A stretch of DNA of 64,000 nucleotides from JABDMH01 sp965223025 (GCA_965223025.1 CBDCVP010000023.1:2108001-2172000), one strand, 5' to 3'. Positions 54,401-63,843 are shown, counted from the stretch's first letter. Notes: generated by a model not told the origin, from the letters alone. Numbers and translations: made by a program.

Positions 54401-56348
54401 GAGCCCATCGATCCATCAATCCCACCACCAAATCACCATCTCTCGTGAAATCAATGTCCGACAAGATCGGTTGAGGATGGGAGGCCAAGACTGCACCTAG
54501 TGTCGATTTCTGCTCCTGCTTGGTTTTAATCGCCGTCCCTTCCCAATCCTGGACCCAGGCCTGCCATTCTGCCGACCGCAGAGGCTGAGGGATGGTGATA
54601 TGGGCGTTGGAAGCTCTCTCTCGCGGATAGGCTAAAGGGAAGGCAAGTACCTCGGTAAATCCATTTGCGATATTGTTGGGATCAAATGAGAGTACATAGC
54701 CAAATAGGTGATCCCTTGAATGTGAAATTGTGGCATCAGACACCAATCCTAAATATCCCAGGTCACCCTCGAAGGCCAGGCCCCAGGGTCTCAACACTCC
54801 AGACTCCATGATGCTTTCCCCCATCACTTCTAATCCGCTCAACAGTGCTTCTGTCACCTTGTTGCCCTGCTTGGCAACAAAGGCCAAGTTGAGCTTGTCT
54901 CCCTGTCCATTTACCTGAAACTCAAGAGTCGTAGCGGTATTGATACCGCCAGCTTGTGCTACAATATCAAAATTTTCTGCCACCATCTGGTCCTCTACCA
55001 TGATGTCAAAAACTCGGTCTCCGACTGCATAGTCCTTAGGCTCTGCAAAATGGAGTGTTACTGTGTATGTTTCTTCGTTGGGTATGGGGATGTTGTACTC
55101 AAAAGAGCCTTTCTTGTAGGTATGGTACAATGGTGCACCTGAAGTCCTTGTATTGGGATTATGAAGATTGCTCACCGCAAAAGCCTCATAGGCAAAATCA
55201 CGATTATCTTCACTTTCACTACTGTATTTATTCTTATCCCAGGCCACACCGTTTTTGTCGGTAAAGGGCTCTGCACCACTTCCGTTTAGATTACCTCCGG
55301 CATTAATACACATACTGTATCGAAAATTCAGATTGGGAAGACCAGGAAGATCACTGATTGGATAGTGCTTCAAGCCTGCTGTGCTGGGCTGCACCGGTTC
55401 TGTACTACTCACATCCATGGCGATGAGAGATCGTTGATTCAAATTGACCATCCAGAGCGTTCGCTCATCAGTTGTCAAATCGATGTCTCCAAATCCAGTC
55501 ATGCCTACTTTCCCAAATGCATCTAGATCGTAGGTTGCGGTGTTGTCGAGCGTTGTGAGTGCGTAAGGCATGGTCTCATCGACATCCCCGGTGACCTTAG
55601 TCCGTTGAATTTTACCCAGATCGATCGCCGGACCTTCCGAAGGCACCATTCCCTGTAAGGTCATACCTTCCACAGTCGGTGTATCCACCGCATAGTTGAT
55701 GACATACAGACCTCCCTCTCCTTGTGGTCCGATGCCCACGTGTCTTTTGACCAGGGCAGATGTAAAAGCTCTCTGCTGAACTTGTTGAAACGCCACTCCC
55801 CAGGTCGGTCCCGTCTCCTGAAGCTCAGCATCGGTGCGGGGAGATGGAGCACTTCCACCTTTATTTTCGGCGATGCCATCTACCTCGTAGGGGAATGAAA
55901 CAAACGCGGGCTCCGTTCTGCCTTCAGGGAGTCCTCCATCATAACAGGGGATCATGATCCTGGTAGTCAGAGGATCAAAATTTGGTCCACCACTGACCGG
56001 TACCAAAATATCGGGATCGCCATCTTCAGCAAAAAACACGGAGGATGGGCCAGCTACGCCCGGCATCTTCCTCTCATCGTATCCAGTCACGCGCACGCGA
56101 AGTCTGGACTCAATAAAGATGCTAGGTAGGGTAAATGAACCTTCGCTTAGCTCAATAAAGGGCCTAACATTTCCCAATGCATCGATGGCCTCGACAGCCA
56201 GGCCTCCGATTAATGTTTCGGTATCCTCTTTAACACCGTTGTTGTTTAGGTCCAGAAAGGTCTGGACTACGATGTCGGCTCTAAGACTAAAAGAAGAGCC
56301 CAATACAAATAGCACTGCCAAGCAGTGCCCGGAAATGGCATTCCTCAT
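48411..56348 (-). CDS. Giant multidomain T9SS-exported protein (SdrD-like, malectin-like, dockerin- and cohesin-like modules)
   Basis: A 2645-residue secreted protein. The ATG at 56348 opens a signal peptide ending SLRAD near residue 24. Next come an SdrD_B-like stretch (FLDLNNNGVKEDTETLIGG), a malectin-like domain at about 345-515 (ETYTVTLHFAEP, DRVFDIMVED) and another SdrD_B unit at about 810-870 (CDGNGNGEQDPEEFGIDG). A long cysteine- and aspartate-rich region of HYR/Ig-like repeats follows (DRTRPVAICDKGLNVTV, DKTPPEVLCDLYDV). Residues about 2300-2365 look like a type I dockerin (DVNADGNVSPVDM), about 2420-2550 like a cohesin fold, and the last 85 are a T9SS sorting domain (NRPNPWSEQTSIGF). 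It is paralogous to the next upstream protein. Confidence 0.85.
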   Translation of the reverse strand: MRNAISGHCLAVLFVLGSSFSLRADIVVQTFLDLNNNGVKEDTETLIGGLAVEAIDALGNVRPFIELSEGSFTLPSIFIESRLRVRVTGYDERKMPGVAGPSSVFFAEDGDPDILVPVSGGPNFDPLTTRIMIPCYDGGLPEGRTEPAFVSFPYEVDGIAENKGGSAPSPRTDAELQETGPTWGVAFQQVQQRAFTSALVKRHVGIGPQGEGGLYVINYAVDTPTVEGMTLQGMVPSEGPAIDLGKIQRTKVTGDVDETMPYALTTLDNTATYDLDAFGKVGMTGFGDIDLTTDERTLWMVNLNQRSLIAMDVSSTEPVQPSTAGLKHYPISDLPGLPNLNFRYSMCINAGGNLNGSGAEPFTDKNGVAWDKNKYSSESEDNRDFAYEAFAVSNLHNPNTRTSGAPLYHTYKKGSFEYNIPIPNEETYTVTLHFAEPKDYAVGDRVFDIMVEDQMVAENFDIVAQAGGINTATTLEFQVNGQGDKLNLAFVAKQGNKVTEALLSGLEVMGESIMESGVLRPWGLAFEGDLGYLGLVSDATISHSRDHLFGYVLSFDPNNIANGFTEVLAFPLAYPRERASNAHITIPQPLRSAEWQAWVQDWEGTAIKTKQEQKSTLGAVLASHPQPILSDIDFTRDGDLVVGLMDRWAHQTGFRNYPSVLGDETLIVSYGAGDLLKAFDDHGILRLEVQNNDDGQFFRKDDGPSYAGEFFHEDHFVANSAHHGEIFTGGLGILPGSGEVANTVFNPIVVTNNSNFENEGVYTQGLHFYDTGDGSVRRRYLFVDQYRFGKANGLGDMEMAVALIGGEVGNYVWCDGNGNGEQDPEEFGIDGIELTLHDKEMSGQLVATTTTANGGQYKFENVLPHHCYMIRIDLSQLTALGYSGLASPREAIADTAFDSNGDADSLPGYSMAMFCTGPIGTNDHSIDFGFLGPVADSCLLVECASAMGCADFALSRIEDCADPSGMNVVRVFANLVNDSLRNEITGPIHVCDPDSTVYARVSIPGDDMCYAISKVTLSLIDPDNMVMPAYRRLVCDDSPLNLTTELTNFGLDFMSGSDMYFTDPTRTMMITTPTMYMPTLGVPIYFKAQLTTAGGCEVLGSMLFEGETPSTVNAGDSVTVCGLECVDLTTIGAVFVANGSGASQAVWTTVGGGTFMDDNTFAGARLYCPDSADLVAGEVVLYLNVLDDPCSNSSDSVVVTLRTVVPTVLPGRSDTIDCTHPFVSNPEEYDTFPSCRMVVGCYDTIVGEIYDYDILLGDCDDEIIKQIKRTFRIVYDKDREVFCMDTISVRSLPSELVCPPERDSVYCHTGYLKDEFGNPSPLETGVPLADTIPLWPQPNKICDILVTYKDVSFNDICPTTIRREWFIKNGCLGTFDTCVQWIMVFDTVPPTIHMPDTIVTISTNSHDCFAHVYVPPVQVTDTCVGVKMVKATIANYGSVVMEYNAETDLWESHEQFKLPLGEIIEDDALGINGYVVQYEALDYCHNDTFALDTIFVTDRTRPVAICDKGLNVTVADTTVWLHAKSIDEGSFDNCGNVLLLARRSDWYEACGVDLCDSIAPVCTTAHHDTVWCSVLEEDKHINPIEAHYAKQLEWLCTDKSACNSLLLAGWAYDLMKYATLHCKDHPYEVDKHYFDGLLDSCQLNDLFALVACHKPGYGSTGVNDGFDYLKLVLDQVLDGDEQVGAFIRDIGPQIGGGWSEEVPFCCEDACQEVTVELLAMDYWCNWSKCWTKVTVEDKTPPEVLCDLYDVTVTCATYKTYYQDAVELALEGDFDGLQNVLGRYDKVQKDQYGNVAKKTQFTHHELICTTELVEKDSLVYDDHLGYIWKNYKTHVAKYITKESPRDNGQIADNCGLVCIEEKPWVNLDHCGNGYIKRVFKFVGQCSTIGSGHVADTIVRTQTIWVTSDCEISGPMFEIPRDTIVYDCGIVYKEDGSGNVDGAVSPAHTGEARYTFDNDCRLVGIGYYDKVFKIVGGDAACYKIIRTWCFADWCYLGGEPADKNWWFNKDYQGKFLRYNQKIIMLDTTPPVCTISDIPADVEAIGCTYDLNTMVSVEDECGVLRYSWQVINTKTNEQIKAFDGELNSSVQDGFDVEVAGLVTGLYKLKVIVTDECQNESICDVPFVVNAAKKPSAVCLTSLTVELTPMDLDQDGTIDTAMAEIDADQFDVSSAAACGRSNSNLKFRIDNGEGDAALPASSETSLALGCSDVGESTVRMYVLDESGSWDFCEVILIVQNNMQGCGGSGSVARVSGVLETELGDPVELVDVFVEDAAGNMMAEISDANGSFEVDMLTGVEAFIQPTKDADHLNGVSTRDLIDIQKHVLGSRKLDSWYKLQAADVNADGNVSPVDMIQLRKLILGKDKSLPSSSSWRFFSEDSNEPIYRIVTHSQGIEADFVGVKVGDVNLDNNPARSAGRSNEALVFTAEDVKLKLGSNLVAFSAKDFIEVEGFQCTFEFDADRVTVNTVTPGDVLGVGLSHFNLSNLSEGWISASWNDGHGQAYTLKERAVLFYLEVISKDQVQLSDVVTISSRKTEAEAYYQNGLESDIALHFISDFDEHDKFALQQNRPNPWSEQTSIGFSLPQATNVTLTIFDLTGKVVKVANSYFERGYHEWQLERSDLAAKGVFYYQVETKDEVAVRKMILMN

Positions 56349-57241
56349 TGGTGTGTAGTTTTGGTGCAGCAAACCGTTATCCCACTGAACAACAGCTCAT
56401 TGCAAATCAATCACTCTATTTAAGAAGTAAGGCTTACCTATTCTCTACCCTAACTTCCAAAGGTGAAAGTACTCACAAATTGATTAAAAACATATATAAT
56501 TTCCATAATTATTTCCATCTCACTACAATAACAAACATGACGCATGGCTGACGGACATCTGTTATTAAAATACAGTAAATCAGCACCCATATACATTGCA
56601 ATACAATCTATATTTAGCGATATCATATGATTTACTAAGATGCGTGGTAAGGCCAACGTTCTAATATCCATCCACTGGGATCCTTTACCAGCAAATTATA
56701 CTCATATTGCGAGTGCCACTTTGGTACCTCTCGAGGCCAACATTCTTCTTGCTACATGAAATGCATATGTTTATATCAAAGGGGAGGCAAGTTTGGAGAA
56801 AAGCACTATTCATTATGCTATAGCAACCGAAATATTACATAGGTCTCTGCCCAATGGCACTGTGCGAGACATGTTAAGACTCTCATAACAAGTGATCGAG
56901 ATACCATCCCATCGACACGACAGTGTTCAATCGGTGGATATGGCTCTTGACTGTTCTCACCCTTATTCTTCGTCGAAAGCCTACGGAGAGGGACCTGAGC
57001 TATTCCGACTCTATCGACCCCTTGATGGGCACCATAGATTCGCACGGCACTAAAACATCTGCCTCACAAGCAATAAGAACCCACTGTATACACGACTTGA
57101 TATAGAGTCTAATTGACGGGAAAACACTTAGAAATGTCCACATCGAACTTGATGGGATCCACGTGCTGTACCACCAAATGCAAAAAAGCCCCGACGTCAT
57201 TACGCCAGAGCTTTTGTGAGTAATCAAATGATAAATCTTTG
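56349..57241. other. 893-base region without a supported gene
   Basis: This is the longest gene-free stretch in the window and lies between the two giant T9SS genes. The short frames in it do not resemble known proteins. The part from about 56440 to 56650 is AT-rich. AAAAGC and GCTTTT flank 20 bases at about 57183-57214, a weak hairpin downstream of the 1518-residue gene. No clear promoter for the giant gene was found. Confidence 0.4.
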
Positions 57242-60200
57242 CTAACCTCCCGAGTATACAAACTTCTGGGCAATGCTCCCCCAAGGTGTCTCAACTTCGT
57301 AGAGAAAGATGCCTGCCCTCTGGAAATGTCTGCCGTCTACCTGTAGGGTCTGGGTCCCCTTGTGTAGCTGGAGGCGCTCTGAATGAATCTTGCGACCATC
57401 GATCTCGTATAGGGTCAATGTAGCGCGGCAGTTGGCTGGTACTGAAACAGCAAAAGAAGTGGAGGTGATGAAGGGATTAGGCGCAGTGGTGCCTACTGAA
57501 AACTGATTGCCATTTAGCTCGATTGCACTCAATGTCAGTTGATAGGTGCTATCTAGGTGGTCATAGAGCTCATTCTTTAACCCTGTTCCACTTAGTGCTA
57601 GCACATGATCCAAATCTCCATCTCTCAAGGCGGTGAATGCTAAAACCAGCACCTGTCCATTCTGTGGAATGTAGGTACTTTGACCCTGCTTGTAACTGAT
57701 GAAGTTGATCGATGAGTTCAGATCGTGATAATAGACATCTTGGCTCTCAAAAGGACCATTGATCACATCAGATAGGTAAACATAACGCTCGTCCAGTAAC
57801 AGCTGAATCTGCAACCCCTGAAGCTCTACTGGCTTGGTCGCTGTCAGTGCCACTGTAAATCGCTCGCCCTTAGTAAACTTCTTGTTCACATAGGATAGCT
57901 CATACATAGGCTGTGTAGAGCGCTTTCTTCGGGGTGATACGGCGCCAGCATCACCTGTCACATCTCCCAACTTCACTCCGGTAAAGTCGAGGAGGCCCTG
58001 GTAATCTTCCTGTAAGGAAAGAGTAGACTCCTCCTGTAACTTTGTATTGAAGAAATGCCACATCCGGCCTGTTGGAAGACGATCAATTTTTCCCAATATG
58101 AACTTGCGCATAGTAATCATGTCAGCCACAGAAATTCTTCCGTCTTCGTTGACATCGGCTGCCAGCCGTTCATAAAAGGTATTGAGTTTGGATGCCGAAA
58201 GAATATGCTTCGAGACTTTCAAGATATCCAAGGTAGATATGCCATCAATGGGCGTATCCACCTTATCGGCATAGAGGGCATATGAGGTATTTTCTTGGAG
58301 ATGAGTGGTGAAAGAATATTGCCCTCTTTCATTGGTGTGAGTTTCCCAACTCATTCCTTCCCCATTTAGATTTAGGACCACTGATGACAGGGCACTTCCT
58401 TTCATTGAGCTCACTTTTCCTTTTACTACTCCCACTTCCTCTTGACACCCCTCAATGGGTCCTTGTATTTCGACCAGAGCCTGGCAATAATCAGCATTAC
58501 CCCAAGAATCCACTACCCAAAACTCGACGTTAAGGGTACCTATGTCCTGACACCCAAGAGATAATTTGACCTCTGAAGTGTCGGGAGGAAGTAGATTTCC
58601 CAGGCCATCCAGTTGTCCCGTACCCTGAATTCTAATTCTGAAATCCGTGATTTCATCACCGCAGTTATCGTAACTACTGATGTCCAACTCCTCTGCCCAC
58701 AACTCACTGATGGCAGTGTCCACCAGTCCATCATAGTTTAAATCAATCGGCAAGAGCTTTACGGTTGTACTGCCAAGACACACAGGGGAAGGTTTCACAC
58801 AGTCAACCACGTCAAATTCATCGGCACACAGCGTCTCATTTCCACATCTATCCACGGCTGTCCAGATCAACTTATAGCTGCCGATCTGAAGGTCGTGCGA
58901 TCGAGCAGTACGAGAAAGTCCTTTGTCGAGGGGCAGATACCCATAATCCGACTGTTCATAGAGAGACCACGAGACCTCAATTTGGTCGGTAGGAGTGCAG
59001 TCATCATGCGTAGAGAGGGTCACATCAAGGGTTGCTGAGCAAGCTCCACCGATACAAATGGTGTCGATGTTGCAGTTTTCCAGGACAGGACCTTCCCTGT
59101 TTTTCACATATATAATCTGATCAAATTCGTAGTAATGATACTGTTGGTCTCCGATCCAATCTTCGTGATAAGCAGCAGTTTGTCTGCACCAATCAATCAC
59201 CGCCCATTTTCTAATAATCTTGAGACAAGTGCTGTCTGCATTAAAAAGCTGATCGACAATCATATCCTTGTGATGAATGCCAATCTGCCGGCAGGGGTCA
59301 TCATATTTCATTCTAGGCCCCTGGGTCTCCAGGTCTACATAACCACATGAGTAGATCGAGGTATCTTTATTGGGCCAAATGATGTCAGATTCATACAATG
59401 GGCAATCATTGACAATGTTGATGCGCTGAAATACTTTGGTGCTATCTGCTTTAGATGATTGACATGCACCCTTCAGTACAAATTGGCGCTCAATCCAACC
59501 CTCGCCGCATTTCTCAAAGAACATTTTCTGAGTTTCTTTGATGACCAATCGGCAGTTTTCTAAGATCAGTCCATGATCAATCGTATCTGATACATAGATG
59601 TAGTGATCGGTCTCATCATCCGAGTATTCGGTACAAATCCGGTCTTTGATCACGGTCTTACCAGCACCATAGCTATAAGGGGTGCTGGCAAAAAGTTCAT
59701 ATTTACCAAATACATCATAGTTGCCTTTCTCTACCGAATCCTTGTAATAGTGATTGTAGGCATAACAACTGATGGTAAGGTCAGGCAGCGGGATTTTTAC
59801 CTCCGGTACCGACTTATCTTCCACTTCTACATCCACCCAAAGTCTGGCAATATTACAGCTCGCATCTATGGCCAATATTTCAAGAGTAACTTTTTCATCG
59901 CTACATGCGTCTGCACAACAGAATGGCACTTGATTGGACCAACCATACCAATTGGGTATGGTATCATACTCCGTATCATGGCCCAAAGTGTCTTTCCTTG
60001 GTACATAGGTGTAGAGCGAATCAAAACACAGTTCATTGTCGTTCTTCAGCCATTCCCAGAAGGTGTCATAGTGGGATCGTATCGCGCTCTCTTGGCTGGT
60101 GTCGGCAGTGTATCCACAAGCAGTCTCCCAATCGGTTCTTCTCGCTAAAATGGCATAGAGATTACAATTGTCCCAGGTACCCTCATCGAAGGTAGAGACA

Positions 60201-61798
60201 TCCACCCATGTCACATCGGCGAAATCTCCCAGGGTTACCACCGGATACCTATCTAAAGTGATAAAAGGTGCCTTGATATCTTTAGCCACCGCTATCAACG
60301 TATCAATGGTAATATTGTGGCAGAGGTCTCTGGCGGTGATGGTAACGATATGTTTGCCCTGAGATAGGTTGTCAAACTTGAGATGTTTGCCGTCGTTAGT
60401 GCCGCTGAGGTAGTTGATGTGACCATTGTCCCAAGACAGGTCTACCACCACACTATCTGAAGGGGAGCATGCGTCGATGATATATGGGGTAGGAAAGTAT
60501 CCATGGGCCAGACAAGTGTAATCGAGTGTGGGAAAATAAATCGTCTTATATAGACTATCTGGATGTACTCCAAAGAGGTCCTCATGACGTTCTAGCTGGA
60601 CGGCTGTGTCGTGAAACTCCACCTTTGGACCTACGGTATCGATGACTTCAATGATTTGATGGCAACTGTCGTAGACCACAGTAGGTGCATCTAGATCTGC
60701 CAGTATCCAGTCTCGGTAAATAGTATAGGATCCAGGGCAATGGTGAGCAACCCGGTCTGCATATTCTATGCCAATGTTGCAAAAGGACTTCTCACTGTAG
60801 ACTGGATAACCTTCAAAGGTCGGTACACCTGCGGTGAGTGGATCAGAGGGATCAAAACCTGGGTCATCACAAAGGATGGTTGTATCTGGAGGACATTGGA
60901 TGGAGTCGAAAATAATGCGGCGAAGGAAGATGGTGTCCATGCACAAGCCCACATTATCATATTTGTCGACAGCTCGCCAGCTGCGTATCACATAGGCAGC
61001 AAAGTAAGGATCGCTAAATAAGCTAATCCATTCGTACCCATCGGGTTGAGCTACCAGATCATCCTCGCAGTTATCAAAGACTACGGGTTGTTTGAAACCG
61101 TGCTCCTCATCCATGAGGAAGGGGTCCCATACATAAGGATCATTGCAGATGGTAGTATCATTTTCACACATTAAAATGGGCTCGGTAGCGTCGGTAAGAT
61201 TGATCAATGACACACATGACCTCCCCGTTGGAGGGTGAGTGATGGTGGCGGTGATGATCTGATCGGCATATTCTATCGTGACTGGATTTGGTATGGGTAT
61301 GTTGTCATCAATGGAGAGACTTACCTGATAGGTCCCTGGACAGTCGGGTATTCCGCTGGTGAGTAGGTGTTGGGGCTCTATGAGTTTCTCGCAATTATTG
61401 TCCAGAGGTATGTTGACCTCCCCAAAGCAATTGAAAGGATAACGGACGAAATCATCAGCTACCTCCACTGCCAGCTCAAAGAACCTCGTACAAGTGGGAA
61501 GCTGGATAGTGACCCGGATGGTAAACGGGCCTCCATTTTGCGCCTGCCAATCGATCGTAGCAGTAACACCTGTTGTAGGACCCACAAATTGGCCTCCACC
61601 GTTGAGCAGCTGCCAGCTATAGGTAGCCAGAGGATCGACGTCCATGGTCACGCTATAGACTGTCTGAGATCCGGGGCAAACCTCGTTAGCCCCGACGATC
61701 GCATTGTCCATTGGGCATTGCCCCCTGACCAGACCTGCCATGAGCAAGGTCATAAAAATCGTCAGGCATATGCTCCACTTTTTAGCTGTTTTTGACAT
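57242..61798 (-). CDS. Large T9SS-exported protein with Ig/HYR-like, dockerin- and cohesin-like modules
   Basis: A 1518-residue secreted protein with a signal peptide (about residues 1-26, ending LVRGQ). A PKD/Ig-like unit follows (VCPGSQTVYSVTMDVDPLA, read in part), then cysteine-rich repeats typical of HYR/Ig arrays (VPFCCADACSDEKVTLEI, VEDKSVPEVKIPLPDL). Residues about 1178-1246 look like a type I dockerin with two helices (ISTLDILKVSKHILSA, DVNEDGRISVADM), about 1296-1416 like a cohesin fold, and the end is a T9SS sorting domain (APNPFITSTSFAV, GIFLYEVETPWG). Many segments are shared with the giant protein downstream, for example LARRTDWETACG there as LARRSDWYEACG. Its function is probably surface or extracellular, otherwise unknown. 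Confidence 0.87.
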   Translation of the reverse strand: MSKTAKKWSICLTIFMTLLMAGLVRGQCPMDNAIVGANEVCPGSQTVYSVTMDVDPLATYSWQLLNGGGQFVGPTTGVTATIDWQAQNGGPFTIRVTIQLPTCTRFFELAVEVADDFVRYPFNCFGEVNIPLDNNCEKLIEPQHLLTSGIPDCPGTYQVSLSIDDNIPIPNPVTIEYADQIITATITHPPTGRSCVSLINLTDATEPILMCENDTTICNDPYVWDPFLMDEEHGFKQPVVFDNCEDDLVAQPDGYEWISLFSDPYFAAYVIRSWRAVDKYDNVGLCMDTIFLRRIIFDSIQCPPDTTILCDDPGFDPSDPLTAGVPTFEGYPVYSEKSFCNIGIEYADRVAHHCPGSYTIYRDWILADLDAPTVVYDSCHQIIEVIDTVGPKVEFHDTAVQLERHEDLFGVHPDSLYKTIYFPTLDYTCLAHGYFPTPYIIDACSPSDSVVVDLSWDNGHINYLSGTNDGKHLKFDNLSQGKHIVTITARDLCHNITIDTLIAVAKDIKAPFITLDRYPVVTLGDFADVTWVDVSTFDEGTWDNCNLYAILARRTDWETACGYTADTSQESAIRSHYDTFWEWLKNDNELCFDSLYTYVPRKDTLGHDTEYDTIPNWYGWSNQVPFCCADACSDEKVTLEILAIDASCNIARLWVDVEVEDKSVPEVKIPLPDLTISCYAYNHYYKDSVEKGNYDVFGKYELFASTPYSYGAGKTVIKDRICTEYSDDETDHYIYVSDTIDHGLILENCRLVIKETQKMFFEKCGEGWIERQFVLKGACQSSKADSTKVFQRINIVNDCPLYESDIIWPNKDTSIYSCGYVDLETQGPRMKYDDPCRQIGIHHKDMIVDQLFNADSTCLKIIRKWAVIDWCRQTAAYHEDWIGDQQYHYYEFDQIIYVKNREGPVLENCNIDTICIGGACSATLDVTLSTHDDCTPTDQIEVSWSLYEQSDYGYLPLDKGLSRTARSHDLQIGSYKLIWTAVDRCGNETLCADEFDVVDCVKPSPVCLGSTTVKLLPIDLNYDGLVDTAISELWAEELDISSYDNCGDEITDFRIRIQGTGQLDGLGNLLPPDTSEVKLSLGCQDIGTLNVEFWVVDSWGNADYCQALVEIQGPIEGCQEEVGVVKGKVSSMKGSALSSVVLNLNGEGMSWETHTNERGQYSFTTHLQENTSYALYADKVDTPIDGISTLDILKVSKHILSASKLNTFYERLAADVNEDGRISVADMITMRKFILGKIDRLPTGRMWHFFNTKLQEESTLSLQEDYQGLLDFTGVKLGDVTGDAGAVSPRRKRSTQPMYELSYVNKKFTKGERFTVALTATKPVELQGLQIQLLLDERYVYLSDVINGPFESQDVYYHDLNSSINFISYKQGQSTYIPQNGQVLVLAFTALRDGDLDHVLALSGTGLKNELYDHLDSTYQLTLSAIELNGNQFSVGTTAPNPFITSTSFAVSVPANCRATLTLYEIDGRKIHSERLQLHKGTQTLQVDGRHFQRAGIFLYEVETPWGSIAQKFVYSGG

Positions 61799-62059
61799 AA
61801 TACCATTTGAATACTCAAGAACATACCACCAAATATTATGCCAAATCGTAATGTGTATTAATCTTTCTTAGAGAATACTAAATATTTTAACATTATTTAA
61901 TATGTTTTTCGCCACTCAGGTCAAATGGGTGGCTATCGTCGCCTCTCCGCACGCCATCGATATGAAGATGTCTATGCCCTAGTGGATATGGTCATTCTGC
62001 CCCGGTGTTCCTACTGTTTTTACTATCGGCAAGGAGACATCGAGGCAATGGGCGGATTG

Positions 62060-63601
62060 TCACAGGGGAATATTCCCATGCTTTTTCCTTGGCATGTGCT
62101 GGACCTTGTGTTCAAGCATATTAAAGCCCGAGATGAGTTTTGATCGAGTCTCATGCGGCATGATCACCGCATCGACGAAACCTCTGGATGCAGCCTTATA
62201 GGGGTTGGCAAACTTCTCTGCATACAGGCTCTCCTTCGCTTCCAGCATTTCTGCAGGATCGTCGGCACTAATGATTTCCTTGCGAAAAATGATTTCGCTT
62301 GCTCCCTTTGCCCCCATAACGGCAATCTCGGCAGTGGGCCAGCTGAAGTTCAAGTCTGCACCTATGTGCTTTGAATTCATCACATCGTATGCACCGCCAT
62401 ACGCTTTTCGGGTAATCAAAGTAATCCTAGGCACCGTCGCTTCGCTAAACGCGTACAGCAGCTTGGCTCCATTGACGATGATGCCTCTCCACTCTTGATC
62501 GGTGCCAGGCAAGAAACCAGGCACGTCGACTAGCACCAACAATGGAATATTGAAACAGTCACAGAACCGGACGAAACGCCCAGCTTTTCGGGAGGCGTTC
62601 ACATCGAGTACACCTGCGAGGCTGTTTGGCTGATTGGCCACAATACCGACCGATCTGCCAGCCAAGTGAGCAAACCCCACTATGATATTGTCTGCATAAA
62701 GTGGTTGAATCTCGAAAAACGAGTCCCTATCGATGATTTCGTTGATGACAGCTTTCATGTCATAACTGACCATATTGCTGTCCGGCAACATACTATCCAG
62801 TTGAGGTCTCGACTCATCTTGCTCCTTGTACGGTACCGTGGGTGGCTTCTCTTCACAATTCTGAGGCATGTATTTCAGCAGTGTTTTTAGCTGTGATATG
62901 CATTCCACATCGTTGGAGGCTACCAAATGGGTGACTCCTGACTTGGAGCCATGTGTATAGGCACCTCCCAACTCTTCCGAGGTGACCTCCTCATTGGTCA
63001 CGGTCTTCACCACATTGGGACCAGTCACAAACATGTACGATGACTGATCGACCATCAGCACAAAATCGGTGAGGGCTGGTGAATATACAGCACCACCTGC
63101 ACAGGGGCCCATAATGGCGGATAATTGTGGAATCACGCCCGAGGACCTGGTATTTCTATAAAATATATCAGCGTAACCAGCCAATGAATTGACACCTTCT
63201 TGTATTCGGGCACCTCCTGAGTCATTCAATCCGATGATGGGAGCACCATTTTTCAGGGCTAGATCCAAGACCTTACAGATTTTCTCTGCGTGAGTCTCAG
63301 AAAGTGAGCCTCCAAAAACCGTGAAGTCTTGGGCAAAAACATAAGTTAACCTGCCATTCACCGATCCGAATCCAGTCACCACTCCATCACCCAAATATTG
63401 CACCTCCTCGATCTCAAAATCCTTGGCCCTGTGCTTCACAAACATTCCAATCTCCTGGAAGGAGCCTGCATCCATGAGCAGCTCAATGCGCTCTCGTGCA
63501 GTGAGCTTGCCCTTGCTGTGTTGCTTTTTGATGCGGTCTGCTCCCCCACCTTGCAAAGCCACCTTTCGTTTTTCGGTAAGCCGGTCGAATTTGTCCTGCA
63601 T
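62060..63601 (-). CDS. Acyl-CoA carboxylase beta subunit (carboxyltransferase)
   Basis: A 513-residue biotin-dependent carboxyltransferase, most likely propionyl-CoA or methylmalonyl-type acyl-CoA carboxylase beta. The family layout is complete: KGKLTARERIELLMDAGSF at the N-terminus, FGGSLSETHAEKICK, NDSGGARIQEGVNSLAGY, GPCAGGAVYSPALTDF (first crotonase half), then VGIVANQPNSLAGVLD, VDVPGFLPGTDQEW and RKAYGGAYDVMNSKHIG in the second half. The biotin carboxylase and carrier subunits are not nearby in this window. It is divergent from the aminotransferase. Confidence 0.93.
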   Translation of the reverse strand: MQDKFDRLTEKRKVALQGGGADRIKKQHSKGKLTARERIELLMDAGSFQEIGMFVKHRAKDFEIEEVQYLGDGVVTGFGSVNGRLTYVFAQDFTVFGGSLSETHAEKICKVLDLALKNGAPIIGLNDSGGARIQEGVNSLAGYADIFYRNTRSSGVIPQLSAIMGPCAGGAVYSPALTDFVLMVDQSSYMFVTGPNVVKTVTNEEVTSEELGGAYTHGSKSGVTHLVASNDVECISQLKTLLKYMPQNCEEKPPTVPYKEQDESRPQLDSMLPDSNMVSYDMKAVINEIIDRDSFFEIQPLYADNIIVGFAHLAGRSVGIVANQPNSLAGVLDVNASRKAGRFVRFCDCFNIPLLVLVDVPGFLPGTDQEWRGIIVNGAKLLYAFSEATVPRITLITRKAYGGAYDVMNSKHIGADLNFSWPTAEIAVMGAKGASEIIFRKEIISADDPAEMLEAKESLYAEKFANPYKAASRGFVDAVIMPHETRSKLISGFNMLEHKVQHMPRKKHGNIPL

Positions 63602-63843
63602 GACTCAATAAGTGATTTGGGGGCCAATGTAGCAAATGCTTCCCTATCCTATTTATGATTCTGTGACTTAATCTCTAATTGCTCGTATAAAAGTCTCTTA
63701 GTCCTTCGATGTCGACCTTATGATTTTTACCAGTGACCGGAAGCATGCCTGCGATTCTACCGAATAATCGCCCCTCGATGATACAGATCACGATATTCTT
63801 TTAATTTTACGCCTCTTTAAAAAACCGCAAACATCTTTTACCT

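Noticed and set aside
57000..57284. 94-codon minus-strand frame past the 1518-residue gene
   Set aside because: It overlaps the 3' end of the T9SS gene in another frame and shows no domain.
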